This document shows, in pieces, positions 44,754-54,200 of a DNA stretch of 64,000 nucleotides. The stretch lies in assembly GCA_910578185.1 (NCBI GenBank), contig CAJTPN010000012.1:34710-98709 (forward strand). The letters run 5' to 3'. Numbering within the stretch: the first letter of the stretch is position 1; the number at the start of each line of letters is the position of its first letter. Origin of the DNA: an uncultured Acetatifactor sp. (GTDB lineage: Bacteria > Bacillota > Clostridia > Lachnospirales > Lachnospiraceae). The position numbers and the translations under genes are program-made. The notes beneath the pieces were generated by a model that saw only the letters and a list, made by a program, of their open reading frames with translations, was not told the DNA's origin and ran no database searches.

Positions 44754-47261
44754 TTAATATCTCAGCTCGCCGCCCTGATCTGCAACATATTGAGCCCACT
44801 CTTCGTCGGTATAATTGTACTTTAAGTATTGCACGCCGCCTCTTGCCATAACAGGGACATACTCTTCCACTACATAGTATACCTGCTGGGACAATAATGA
44901 CATTCCTGCATCCTGCAGCATGGGAATATAGTTATAAGTCTGAAGAACTTCATTCTCAACTGCCGCAAGAATATTCAGTCTATCCTCTACGCTGGCGCTG
45001 TCTTCACCAAAGTTGTACTCCTTACCATTTGCCGTAACAGTGGTACCGTTTAAGGCATCAGACCACTCTTTCAGGTTCAGTGTAATCTTCTCACCGGCAA
45101 TCTCCAGTTCAACCCTCACGGTAGTAGCATCAAACCATTTTCCGTCATACTGTTTAGAAGGGTTGGTATACAGGTCGGTCAATGAGAAAGGATTCAAAGT
45201 GGAACCGGTCCATCCTGCAAGTACGATATCGGACATACCCTCTCTGATCTTGTTTGACCAGTCGGTTCCGTAAGGTGCCGATTCCTTAATGCGAACCTTT
45301 CCCTCAAAAGGCGTACCGGCAATGACTTCCGAAAGCTTCTCATTCAGATAATTAATGGTCGTCTCCGTAAAGTTTGAATGTGTGGAAGCGCAATATTCAA
45401 TCTCTACCACCTGATCACAGATGCCGTCGTTATTGGTGTCCGTGATGTAGCCTGCCGCAAGCGCCTCGTCAAAGGCCTGCTTATACAGAGCCTTTGCTGC
45501 TACCGGGTCATATCCGGTGATGGTGGAAACCGCCTCGTCCAGACTGCTGAACTTGGAAGGATCCACAGAGTAGAACTTGCAAAGAGCCTGTTTAGCCTGA
45601 TCTGTATCACGATATCTTGCGCCCTCGGAAGGGTTATACAAATAGGTTCCGCCAATCAGACCATACGCACCGCTTCGGGAAGGAGAAATGGTGGTTGCCA
45701 ACAGCTCCTTGTCATAGGTAACAGCGATTGCCTGACGGAAACTCTTCAATGTCATGGTCTCCAGGTCATACTTGGTCTTGTCAAAGTCAGCAGCATTCTC
45801 ACGATTCTTGATGGCATCCAGATATCCGTTAAAAATAAAGAAGAAAATGGTTGCGCCCGGAGTCTTGTATGCATATTCGCTGTTCTTGTAGGTATCAAAG
45901 TCATCCGACTGGAGACCATAGCTCATCAGCTCACCCTTTAAGAACATCATCTTGCGCGTATCCGCCTCTGCCACCACCTGACATTCAATGGCACTGCTCA
46001 TCCACATGTTATAGTATTTACCGTCATGAGGATCTTTATAAACATGCTGTCCGTCGCTGTAGCCGAGCCAGCTGTCGTTTCTCTCAAGTCTCAGTCCCTT
46101 GTCTGCCTGATACTCCACCAGTTTATAAGGGCCATAGCTGGATGTGGTTTCCACGCTGGTGTTGTAGGTGGTGGAATATACCTCTCCATCCATCCTCTTG
46201 CAGCTCTCGTAGATGTCCTCTTTTACAAGCCAGTTGCTTGTCAGGCTGTACAGAAGCGTAAAGCCTCCCATCGCCTTGTCAAACACGATGGTAATCTGAT
46301 AGTCGCCTGTCTTGTACAGACCCACTGCAGAATAATCCACTGTGGGATAGGTATAGGTATAAGACATCATATATGCCAGCTGCTCTTTCGTCTCGTTGCC
46401 CCATGCATCGCTTCCCGTAAATTTGTAGAGCGTCTCAAGGGTTTCATCGGTAACAGGGCAATAGCCATCCTTATCAGCCTTGGCGGTAACGGCATCCCAT
46501 ACATCCTGAGGAATCACTTCCGTGCCGTATGCCTCCCAATATTTTCCAAGAGAATTGCCGCCGTTCCACGCATAGCCTGTCTGCAGGCCAAAGAACACAG
46601 GATATCCTTCAGGCGTGGTGTACTGTCCGTCAGCACCCTTCACCAAGTCTGCCAAATTGTAGGTCAGGGTTTCGGCGTCAGTAGAATTCACTTTTTGAAT
46701 TGTCTTGCCGCTGTTATAATAGGCTTCCGCTCCAGCCAGGACAAAATCTCCCTCCATATAATCGGCAGCCCTGTAGTTCAATGCCACCGGATCCAGCAGC
46801 TGCTGCATGGAATATACATAGCTGTCCGCGTTGATCTTTGTCCCGTCCTCCCAAACTGCATTGGGATTCAGATCGATGGTATACGCATATCCTGAAGTTG
46901 CCGACTCAGGGATATTAAACTGAGGATGTGATTTCTTCACCTCTTCAGTCACGTCCACCGGCTCGCTTGCAGCCATCATGGGAACGATCTTGTATGTGGT
47001 ATAGGGGTCGCGTCCCTCCACCTCATGCAGCTCATCATTGAACAGAATCTCATAAAAACCAGAACGGATATAGTCTGCCATATACGCATCGTCATTCGTC
47101 TGATAAGTATGAGGATTCCAGTTGGTACACAGTACGGAAACGGAATCTTTAAAGGTATAGTTGCCTTCGAACTGCTCCACATCCTGCTGTGGCGTATTGC
47201 CGCAGGCCGTAGTGGAAACAACCATCGCAGCCGCAAGTAACAGCGCAATTGGTTTTTTCAT
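44754..47261 (-). CDS. oppA: Oligopeptide-binding lipoprotein OppA, oversized
   Basis: Captures substrate outside the cell. The signal peptide ends in VVSTTACG, so Cys20 is the likely lipid-anchored residue. The SBP family 5 fold is shown by WNPHTYQTNDDAYMADYIRS, FNIPESATSGYAYTIDLNPN, VWEDGTKINADSYVYSMQQL, and later VFDKAMGGFTLLYSLTSNWL. The product is 835 residues against a usual 520-600, and extra segments lie mainly between the lobes and near the C-terminus. It is the first gene of the operon. An oligopeptide substrate is inferred from family only. Confidence 0.92.
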   Translation of the reverse strand: MKKPIALLLAAAMVVSTTACGNTPQQDVEQFEGNYTFKDSVSVLCTNWNPHTYQTNDDAYMADYIRSGFYEILFNDELHEVEGRDPYTTYKIVPMMAASEPVDVTEEVKKSHPQFNIPESATSGYAYTIDLNPNAVWEDGTKINADSYVYSMQQLLDPVALNYRAADYMEGDFVLAGAEAYYNSGKTIQKVNSTDAETLTYNLADLVKGADGQYTTPEGYPVFFGLQTGYAWNGGNSLGKYWEAYGTEVIPQDVWDAVTAKADKDGYCPVTDETLETLYKFTGSDAWGNETKEQLAYMMSYTYTYPTVDYSAVGLYKTGDYQITIVFDKAMGGFTLLYSLTSNWLVKEDIYESCKRMDGEVYSTTYNTSVETTSSYGPYKLVEYQADKGLRLERNDSWLGYSDGQHVYKDPHDGKYYNMWMSSAIECQVVAEADTRKMMFLKGELMSYGLQSDDFDTYKNSEYAYKTPGATIFFFIFNGYLDAIKNRENAADFDKTKYDLETMTLKSFRQAIAVTYDKELLATTISPSRSGAYGLIGGTYLYNPSEGARYRDTDQAKQALCKFYSVDPSKFSSLDEAVSTITGYDPVAAKALYKQAFDEALAAGYITDTNNDGICDQVVEIEYCASTHSNFTETTINYLNEKLSEVIAGTPFEGKVRIKESAPYGTDWSNKIREGMSDIVLAGWTGSTLNPFSLTDLYTNPSKQYDGKWFDATTVRVELEIAGEKITLNLKEWSDALNGTTVTANGKEYNFGEDSASVEDRLNILAAVENEVLQTYNYIPMLQDAGMSLLSQQVYYVVEEYVPVMARGGVQYLKYNYTDEEWAQYVADQGGELRY

Positions 47262-47289
47262 AATACATTCCTCCTCTATCTATTGTGGT

Positions 47290-47312
47290 ATGGATACCGC
47301 TATGGTATCCAT
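47290..47312 (-). promoter_or_regulatory. Perfect inverted repeat in the opp leader
   Basis: ATGGATACC, five bases, GGTATCCAT, lying 28 bases before the oppA start codon and just upstream of its ribosome binding site. It could be an RNA hairpin or a repressor site. Confidence 0.6.
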
Positions 47313-47457
47313 TCTCTATGTATCACATATCCGTACCTTTGCTTCTTTACGTCCGTTGATTCTTACTCAAAAAAGGAGCCAATAAAAAACTTACCCACCC
47401 CTTTATGCGTAACTGACGAAATATACAATTGTACCGATCTGCGAATCCACGTATACA

Positions 47458-47486
47458 ATAATACTCTTACAGCACTTTTTTGTCAA
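47458..47486 (-). promoter_or_regulatory. Promoter of the opp operon
   Basis: Minus strand: TTGACA (47486-47481), 17 bases, TATTAT (47463-47458). The leader to oppA is about 190 nt. Confidence 0.82.
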
Positions 47487-47584
47487 GAGTTTTTTAATAA
47501 ATTATCAATACAGCGTTTTAATGTGTTAAAGTTTTCCACACTGCACTTCCTATTTTTGCAACAGATAACACGCTGTTAACGAAA

Positions 47585-47622
47585 GCCGTCGTCTCACAAT
47601 CCATGATCCATGAAACGACGGC
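47585..47622 (-). terminator. Terminator after eno
   Basis: GCCGTCGT and ACGACGGC form a strong stem, 23 bases after the eno stop; the T run is short (TTTCGTT). Confidence 0.65.
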
Positions 47623-47645
47623 CCCTTTCCTGTATTTACTCCTTC

Positions 47646-48971
47646 TCAGCGGACGTGAAATGCCAAAAGTCCCGGATATTCCGCTGCCCTGCCCAATTCT
47701 TCTTCTATTCGCAGCAGTCTGTTGTATTTTGCCACGCGGTCGCTTCTGCAAGGTGCGCCCGTCTTGATCTGAGCCGTATTCCATGCTACCGCCAGGTCAG
47801 CTATGGTGGTATCCTCCGTCTCACCGGAGCGATGGGACATGACCGCAGTATAATTGTTCTTGTGTGCCAACTCCACTGCCTCAAAGGCCTCCGTCAAGGT
47901 TCCGATCTGGTTCACCTTCACCAGAATGGAACCGGCGGTTCCCAGCTTGATCCCGGCGGCAAGGCGCTTTTTGTTAGTGACAAAAAGGTCATCTCCCACC
48001 AGCTGAACCTTTGCTCCCAGCCGTTTTGTCAATTCCTGCCACCCATCCCAATCATCTTCCGCCAGAGCATCCTCAATGGAGATGATGGGATAGCGATCAG
48101 TCAGCTCCTCGAAGTAGGAAATCATTTCCTCCGTGCTGCGAATGACTTCCCCGCCCTTTTGACGGCTCTCGCCGGGAAAATGATACATATTGGTCTTTTC
48201 GTTATACAGTTCGCTGGCCGCCGCATCCATAGCAATCCATATCTCTTCCCCCGGCGTATAACCGGATGCTTTGATGGCGTCCACCAACATTTCCAATACG
48301 CTTTCCGCATCCGGCAGATCAGGCGCAAAACCGCCCTCGTCTCCCACACCTGTGGAAAGTCCTTTTTGCTCCAAAAGCTTCTTCAGATTGTGATAGATTT
48401 CCGCACAGATGCGCAAAGCACAGGAAAAGCTGTCCGCACAGGTGGGCATGATCATAAATTCCTGAAAGTCCACCGTATTGGCCGCGTGCTTTCCTCCGTT
48501 TAAGATATTCATCATGGGAACCGGGAGCAGATGCGCACCGGTTCCGCCCACATAGCGGTAAAGAGGCATGGAAAGCGCGCATGCCGCCGCCTTTGCGCAG
48601 GCCAGCGAAACCGACAGCGTGGCGTTTGCCCCCAAGTTTCCCTTATTGTCCGTACCGTCCAGTTCCAAAAGCGCCCTGTCTATCTCAAACTGATTCAGCG
48701 CATTTTTCCCCAGGAACGCCGGAGCGATCTTTTCATTTACATTTTTTACCGCATGCTGTACCCCCAGACCAAAATATCGTGGTTCGCCGTCCCGCAGCTC
48801 CACCGCTTCAAATTGTCCGGTGCTGGCTCCGGAAGGAACCGCCGCAGTACCGGTATAGCATTTCCCGTTGCAGTGATTCAAGACGGTAAGATCAGTTTCA
48901 ACAGTAGGATTTCCCCGAGAATCCAGAATTTCCCGGGCATGGATAAATTTGATTTCCAGATATGCTGACAT
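47646..48971 (-). CDS. eno: Enolase
   Basis: Converts 2-phosphoglycerate to phosphoenolpyruvate in glycolysis. The 441-residue enzyme shows AREILDSRGNPTVETDL, AVPSGASTGQFEAVELRDG, the metal-binding SIEDALAEDDWDGW and VGDDLFVTN, and the signature SHRSGETEDTTIADLAVA. AGGAGG lies ten bases before ATG, but it is buried in a long hairpin (see 48982-49032). A promoter-like -10 lies at 49120-49125. Confidence 0.97.
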   Translation of the reverse strand: MSAYLEIKFIHAREILDSRGNPTVETDLTVLNHCNGKCYTGTAAVPSGASTGQFEAVELRDGEPRYFGLGVQHAVKNVNEKIAPAFLGKNALNQFEIDRALLELDGTDNKGNLGANATLSVSLACAKAAACALSMPLYRYVGGTGAHLLPVPMMNILNGGKHAANTVDFQEFMIMPTCADSFSCALRICAEIYHNLKKLLEQKGLSTGVGDEGGFAPDLPDAESVLEMLVDAIKASGYTPGEEIWIAMDAAASELYNEKTNMYHFPGESRQKGGEVIRSTEEMISYFEELTDRYPIISIEDALAEDDWDGWQELTKRLGAKVQLVGDDLFVTNKKRLAAGIKLGTAGSILVKVNQIGTLTEAFEAVELAHKNNYTAVMSHRSGETEDTTIADLAVAWNTAQIKTGAPCRSDRVAKYNRLLRIEEELGRAAEYPGLLAFHVR

Positions 48972-48981
48972 GAATAGAAAA

Positions 48982-49032
48982 CCTCCTTTTGGGTATCAAT
49001 ACCATTTTCTCGTAGGATACCCAAAAAGGAGG
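48982..49032 (-). promoter_or_regulatory. Hairpin that masks the eno ribosome binding site
   Basis: In the RNA, CCUCCUUUUUGGGUAUC pairs with GAUACCCAAAAGGAGG: 16 base pairs with one bulged U and a loop of 18. The AGGAGG at the end of the 3' arm is the only ribosome binding site of eno. UUUUCU follows the stem, so it could also act as a terminator. Confidence 0.75.
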
Positions 49033-49119
49033 CGGATATACAATCAATACAATGTAATCGTATCTTTGGCCGTCAGGCCGCATTATTGCTTTTGACAGGA
49101 ATGGAATACTATGACAGGC

Positions 49120-49129
49120 ATTATATCAT
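49120..49129 (-). promoter_or_regulatory. Likely eno promoter (extended -10)
   Basis: Minus strand: TGATATAAT just past the aldo/keto reductase stop; no good -35 box is seen. It would give a leader of about 142 nt. Confidence 0.5.
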
Positions 49130-50154
49130 GATATGCTGGTTTTCCCTTCCAATATTTCCCGATAATCCCTGTAATTTTTCTCAAGAAGCTTTGGCGTGTC
49201 CAGCCCATAGGGACATTTTGATCTGCATTTGCCGCAGTGAAGGCAATCTTCGATCTTTTTCATCATAGCCTGCGCCTTGGGCGTCAGCTGAGCTTCCGAG
49301 GGGGAACGCCTGATCAACAGGCTCATGCGGGCACAGGTATTGATCTCAATGCCTGCCGGGCAGGGCATACAATAGCCACATCCCCTGCAAAAGTCTCCCA
49401 GCAGTTCCCCCCTGTCCCCGGCAATCACAGCCGCTAGTTCCTCTGTCATTGAAGGCGGCGCATCTATGTAGGAAATAAATTCATCCAGTTCTTCCTCCCG
49501 CTGCACACCCCATATGGGAAGCACATGGTCATATTGCGCAAGGAACGCGTATGCCGCTGCGGAATTGGTGATTAATCCGCCGGACAGAGCTTTCATGGCA
49601 ATAAAGCCCATTCCCGCTCTCCCGCACTTCTCCACCAGCTCCACATCCTTTTCGGTGGCCAGGTAGCAAAAAGGAAACTGCAATGTCTCATAAAGCCCGC
49701 TGTCCACCGCCTCATGCGCCACCTTCAGCCGATGATTGGTGATGCCGATATGGCGTATCATCCCCTTTTCCCGAGCCTCCAGCATGGCTTCATAAAGTCC
49801 GCTGCCATCTCCTGGTTTGGGACAAAATGCCGGATTGTGAAACTGATAAATATCAATATGGTCCGTGCGCAGATTTTCAAGGGAAGTGTGAAGATCCCTC
49901 CAGAATCCCTCCGCATCCGCGGCTCCTGTCTTTGTTGCAATATAGACCTTATCCCGCATAGCGCCAAAGGCCTTCCCAAGCTTCTCCTCACTGTCCGTAT
50001 AGAAACGGGCCGTGTCAAAAAAAGTGATCCCATGGTCATACGCTCTGTGCAGCAGCCCCACGGCTTCCTCCGTGGAAATCCGCTGAATGGGTAACGCGCC
50101 GAATGCATTCTTTTCCACTGTAATTCCCGTTTTTCCCAATGTAACCTTTGCCAT
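49126..50154 (-). CDS. Aldo/keto reductase with C-terminal 4Fe-4S domain
   Basis: A 342-residue oxidoreductase. The TIM-barrel part has the catalytic Asp/Tyr region FFDTARFYTDSEEKLG, the Lys in VYIATKTGAAD and the His in IDIYQFHNPAF. The last 110 residues carry two cysteine groups, CRGCGYCMPCPAG and CLHCGKCRSKCPYG, enough for two iron-sulfur clusters. Such proteins are common in anaerobes; substrates are unknown. The start follows GAGAGGTATAAAA. It lies just downstream of the surface module and upstream of eno. Confidence 0.92.
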   Translation of the reverse strand: MAKVTLGKTGITVEKNAFGALPIQRISTEEAVGLLHRAYDHGITFFDTARFYTDSEEKLGKAFGAMRDKVYIATKTGAADAEGFWRDLHTSLENLRTDHIDIYQFHNPAFCPKPGDGSGLYEAMLEAREKGMIRHIGITNHRLKVAHEAVDSGLYETLQFPFCYLATEKDVELVEKCGRAGMGFIAMKALSGGLITNSAAAYAFLAQYDHVLPIWGVQREEELDEFISYIDAPPSMTEELAAVIAGDRGELLGDFCRGCGYCMPCPAGIEINTCARMSLLIRRSPSEAQLTPKAQAMMKKIEDCLHCGKCRSKCPYGLDTPKLLEKNYRDYREILEGKTSIS

Positions 50155-50191
50155 TTTTATACCTCTCGACTATGAGTATACCCGGTTTTAC

Positions 50192-51265
50192 TTAGTTGTT
50201 TTCCCCATCGCTATTTTGGGGCTTTTTAAACAGTACCACCGCAGTTACCGCAATCCCCACCACCAGAATCACACCAATACACACACAGATCATCACCCAG
50301 TTGATGCCTTCTTCCGTCTCCAAATCCTCCGGGCTTCCTAAATTGCCTACCGGTACGGGAGATGGTGTAGGCGCTGTAGACGACGGAACACTGATGTCCC
50401 CGGAAGGGGTCTTGTCGTTTACCTCACCGCTACCGTCACCAGAACCCGAAGGCTGACTGCTGCCGGAAGAACCGGGCACGGAACTGCTTGAAGGCTGGCC
50501 GGACGACGACGGCGTACTGCTCGAAGGCTGGCCGGACGACGATGGCGTACTGCTTGAGGGCTGACTGGACGACGATGGCGTACTGCTTGAGGGCTGACTG
50601 GAGGCACTTGGCTTACTGCCGGAAGGCTGACTGGAAGAGGATGTGGTACCGCTGCCGGAAGGCTGACCGCTCCCTGAAGGAGTTACTTCATTCTGCTGCG
50701 AATTATCCTGATCCTCTTCCTGGTCGTCCTCTTCCTGCTCTTCCTCCTGACCGTTGTCTTCCTCTTTTGCTTCATTGACTCTTACCGGTTCCGGCAGCGT
50801 CAATGAATCCACAGTCTTTAATTCCGTTCCGTAGACATATTTAACAGAATCCTGTACTACACTGACTGTTGCGGCAACGTGGTCACCATTGCCGTTTTTC
50901 ACCAAAATCCGTCCGATGTCCAGGGAATCTCCCTTTCCCTCAAACAAATCTTCCGTTCCTGCCAGGTAGAGATTCAGTCTCTTTTCTTCCTGATGATAGC
51001 GAAAATCCATAATTTTGGCGTTGCTTCCGGCAAATTCAAACTCCACCTTGGCCCCGTCTTCCGCATCCACCTGCAGGCTCATCTGGAGGGAGGAAATTTC
51101 CTCCCTCCCCCCTTCCTGCAGCTGCAACGTCACTTGTCCCGCTTCATTCAGCCGGACCCCGTCGCCTTCTTCCGCCGAAGCCCTGATGAAAGCTGTGTTC
51201 TCCACTGGTAAAAGCACTGCCAGGAGAAATGCCGTGATCAACATGATCCACTTATTTTTCTTCAT
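50192..51265 (-). CDS. Membrane-anchored surface protein, possible cohesin-like domain
   Basis: A 357-residue exported protein. Residues 1-31 are a signal peptide; residues 40-155 are a beta-rich domain (ISSLQMSLQVDAEDGAKVEF, then LFEGKGDSLDIGRILVKNG) whose strand pattern recalls cohesin domains. An acidic stretch (165-190) and a Ser/Pro/Gly linker follow, and one membrane helix (INWVMICVCIGVILVVGIAV) with a short basic tail anchors the C-terminus. ATG at 51265 follows GAGGTATGCA, 14 bases after the dockerin protease gene, so the two are very likely cotranslated. The cohesin assignment is inference from pattern and neighbour, not from a clear motif. Confidence 0.75.
   Translation of the reverse strand: MKKNKWIMLITAFLLAVLLPVENTAFIRASAEEGDGVRLNEAGQVTLQLQEGGREEISSLQMSLQVDAEDGAKVEFEFAGSNAKIMDFRYHQEEKRLNLYLAGTEDLFEGKGDSLDIGRILVKNGNGDHVAATVSVVQDSVKYVYGTELKTVDSLTLPEPVRVNEAKEEDNGQEEEQEEDDQEEDQDNSQQNEVTPSGSGQPSGSGTTSSSSQPSGSKPSASSQPSSSTPSSSSQPSSSTPSSSGQPSSSTPSSSGQPSSSSVPGSSGSSQPSGSGDGSGEVNDKTPSGDISVPSSTAPTPSPVPVGNLGSPEDLETEEGINWVMICVCIGVILVVGIAVTAVVLFKKPQNSDGENN
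50480..50620 (-). repeat. 33-bp repeats coding for a Ser/Pro linker
   Basis: Units of about 33 bases code for QPSSSTPSSSG; two are almost identical, and further copies are degenerate. Confidence 0.8.
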
Positions 51266-51279
51266 TGCATACCTCTTTA

Positions 51280-54200
51280 TCACTGTTGAACCGCGCCTCC
51301 GTCGATCCTGATTTCCGGCAATACCTCCGGTACGGTCTCCGTCAGCGAATCGCTGACCAATCTCTGTCCTTCATTTGTCATTGCATTATTGACGCGATAC
51401 AGTTCCGCACGCACTTTCTTTCCGGTCAGCTCGGCATGTTGTCCCACTTCTATCCAATAAATCCATGTACCGTCTGATACATTCTGGATATTTCCTTCTG
51501 CAGGCACATCCGCCAGAATAATTTGCTGTGCCTTCAGCGCGCCGTTTTCGTCCACGCCTCCTACGATATTGCCATCCTGGTCATAGAGCAGCACCACGTT
51601 ATAAGCGGGATTTCCCTTATAGATACCCGTAAAGATCATTGAGCCCGCAGGGATTACATCTCCCTCTTTATCACCATAGCGATATTCTTCGGCCAATATA
51701 CCAATAACCGAAGTATTGTCCTGGCTCCTTCTGAAGTCAACATTATCGCCGGTTACACCCAGCACATCCAGTTCCGCTATGGACATTTGTCTGTCCGCCG
51801 CGCCTCTGAGAATGAATTTGACTCCTGTGGCCTCATAAGTACTCACATACTTGCCATCCTCGTTAGCGAAGTGTATGGTTTCCGTATTGCCCTGTCCAAA
51901 GTTTCCCTCTGCCACCGTGAGCCATTCCTCACCGGATCGTACCTGTATCTGATATTCTCCGGAAGCTTCTTCCACCTGATACTTAAATCCTGTCACTGTA
52001 AGGGTCTTGTTAAAGTCAATGGTTATTTCCGCAGCTTCTCCACAGCTTCCTCTGTACACCGTGGCAACATCTCCGTCAATCATGGCCGCTGCCAGATTCT
52101 CCTGTTCCGGCGTACAAAGGGAATCGCTGTTAACCTCACCTGTAGTTTCTCCCGGCACGCTCAGCCCCTGGGCAGAGATAGTCCAGAACGTCTTATCCAG
52201 ACTGCCGTCATGTTCTATTTTCATTGGCTCCAACACCTTCACCGCCGAACGGTTCAGATATTTGTCAATCACCGTGATCTCATACCACACCACACGGTTA
52301 TTGATATAAACGATGTCGCTGAAGGTCTCCTCCGTCGCAAATCCAACCGCTTCCTTTGTGGTCTCACCACCGGATATCATACATCTTACAATTTCGTAAC
52401 CAAGCACATCTTCAGCAGGTATGTTCTTTGCACTTAAGGTGAAGTCCACCTGGTTTGCATTATTTGCATTCACGGAAGCTGTCACTGCATCCGAAACGGC
52501 TTCCACTGAACCGGAAGCATCCAGTGAGCTTGCACCTCCCTGCAGACTGTATACTCTTGCATCATCACTTACATAATAGATGGCTCGGGTTTCGCTCTCA
52601 AACTGTCTCGCATAAACCCTGGTCCCCTCATCGGGTGTCATTCCCCAGCGCTCAAAGAACTCCAGGATATTTTTCTCCGCTGCGGCACAGGACAGACGCA
52701 TCAACTGCTGATCCCTATCTCCCTCCAGAGCAAGCGCCACGCCGCCCGGAGCCGGTGCCCTGGAAGTATCCCTGGCATAAGTGTCCACTCTCGCATAGAA
52801 CAGATTTGCAAGCTGCTCCTCATAATTTTCATAGGTCTTATAATTATATCCCTTGTCATAAGCAAGATGCAGCTGCCAATACATACCCAGCTGTGTCGCC
52901 CCATTGGAGGAAGGTCCTTTCGCACCGGATGTAACCTTTGCGTAAATATTTCCATACTGGAAGCGCATACCTTCATTGGTATCTTTTGCCTGCGCCAGCT
53001 GTGCGAAATAATTGTTGGTGATTTCCGCAACGGCGTATGCGCCCTGGTTAATGCAATGGCCGATTTCGTGGGCAACACCCCATCCAAAATACCGACCGTC
53101 AATATATCTGCCTTCCTCGTCGGACGTAACCGGAACGGCTCCCACCATTCCTGCGGTTTCCGGCCATTCGATACCAATATGATTGCCGGAAGCATACATA
53201 AACGCACCCGAGAACATTCTCTGATAACGAATATTCAGATGTCCCTTGGGAATCTGATCCAGAGCATTTGGTGCGCCGGCATTCAGTCCCTTATGCTGGT
53301 AAAACAGATACATCATATCTTCCATGGCATCCATGGAATCCAGAATTCTGCGCGCCTGTTCCTGCGTACTGCCAGCTCCTGATCCTGCCAGAACCTGCTT
53401 TGCAGGAATGGAAAGCATCATGGTATCCAGCATAATATCGGAAGCGCCCAGGATACAGTTCTTCTCGTCATAATCATAAGCAACCTGACGGTTACCGGAA
53501 TTCTGATGAACTTGTTCATGTTGCTGCGTCATCCGATTTACATATTCCGTCAGCTCTTTCACATAATTTTCCGTCCTGGCAAGACGCTCCCCGTCATCCG
53601 TCACCTGATACAGATCCAGTATGGGAACCTGCGCACCACCGCTGACACGAACCGCATACCTGTCGTTTGCATCCGCACCCGTATATTGTACATAAAGCGC
53701 GCCGCCGGACTCAAAGCCTGTTGTGCTCCATATCTTAGGTATGGTAATTTTGTTGGCGCCCACTTTCAAAGTAGCCACCACTTTATTCATCGGTCCTGAC
53801 TCCGCATGATACTGTGTTGCCACCAGCTGCAGATTGGTATTCTCTCCGGTCTTCTTGCGGTTATGCCCCACATAGACCATGATCTCTTCCTCTGCCGCCG
53901 CCACAACGCCCAAAGGCTGCCATGCGTTGAGCCCGCCGAAGCCTCTTCCCACATCCTTTGTGCTGATGGTGTTGTGTATCCGCACGGAAGCATTTAAATG
54001 TTCGTCGTGTAAAATTGCTTCCGCCGTCTGAAGTTCTCGCTCCAACAGCTCACGATCCGGATGATATTCTCCGCTCACCTCATCTACGGTGTTGATCTTC
54101 ACGCGCAATGCATCTATGGTTCCCTGGTTCACATCCGCCCGAAGGACCGTATGCAGATCATCTTCATAAAGAGCCATGATCTCATCCATAAGCGTATCGT

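Noticed and set aside
48898..49083. Minus-strand frame of 61 codons across the eno leader
   Set aside because: It overlaps the eno start in another frame and covers the hairpin; it has no ribosome binding site.
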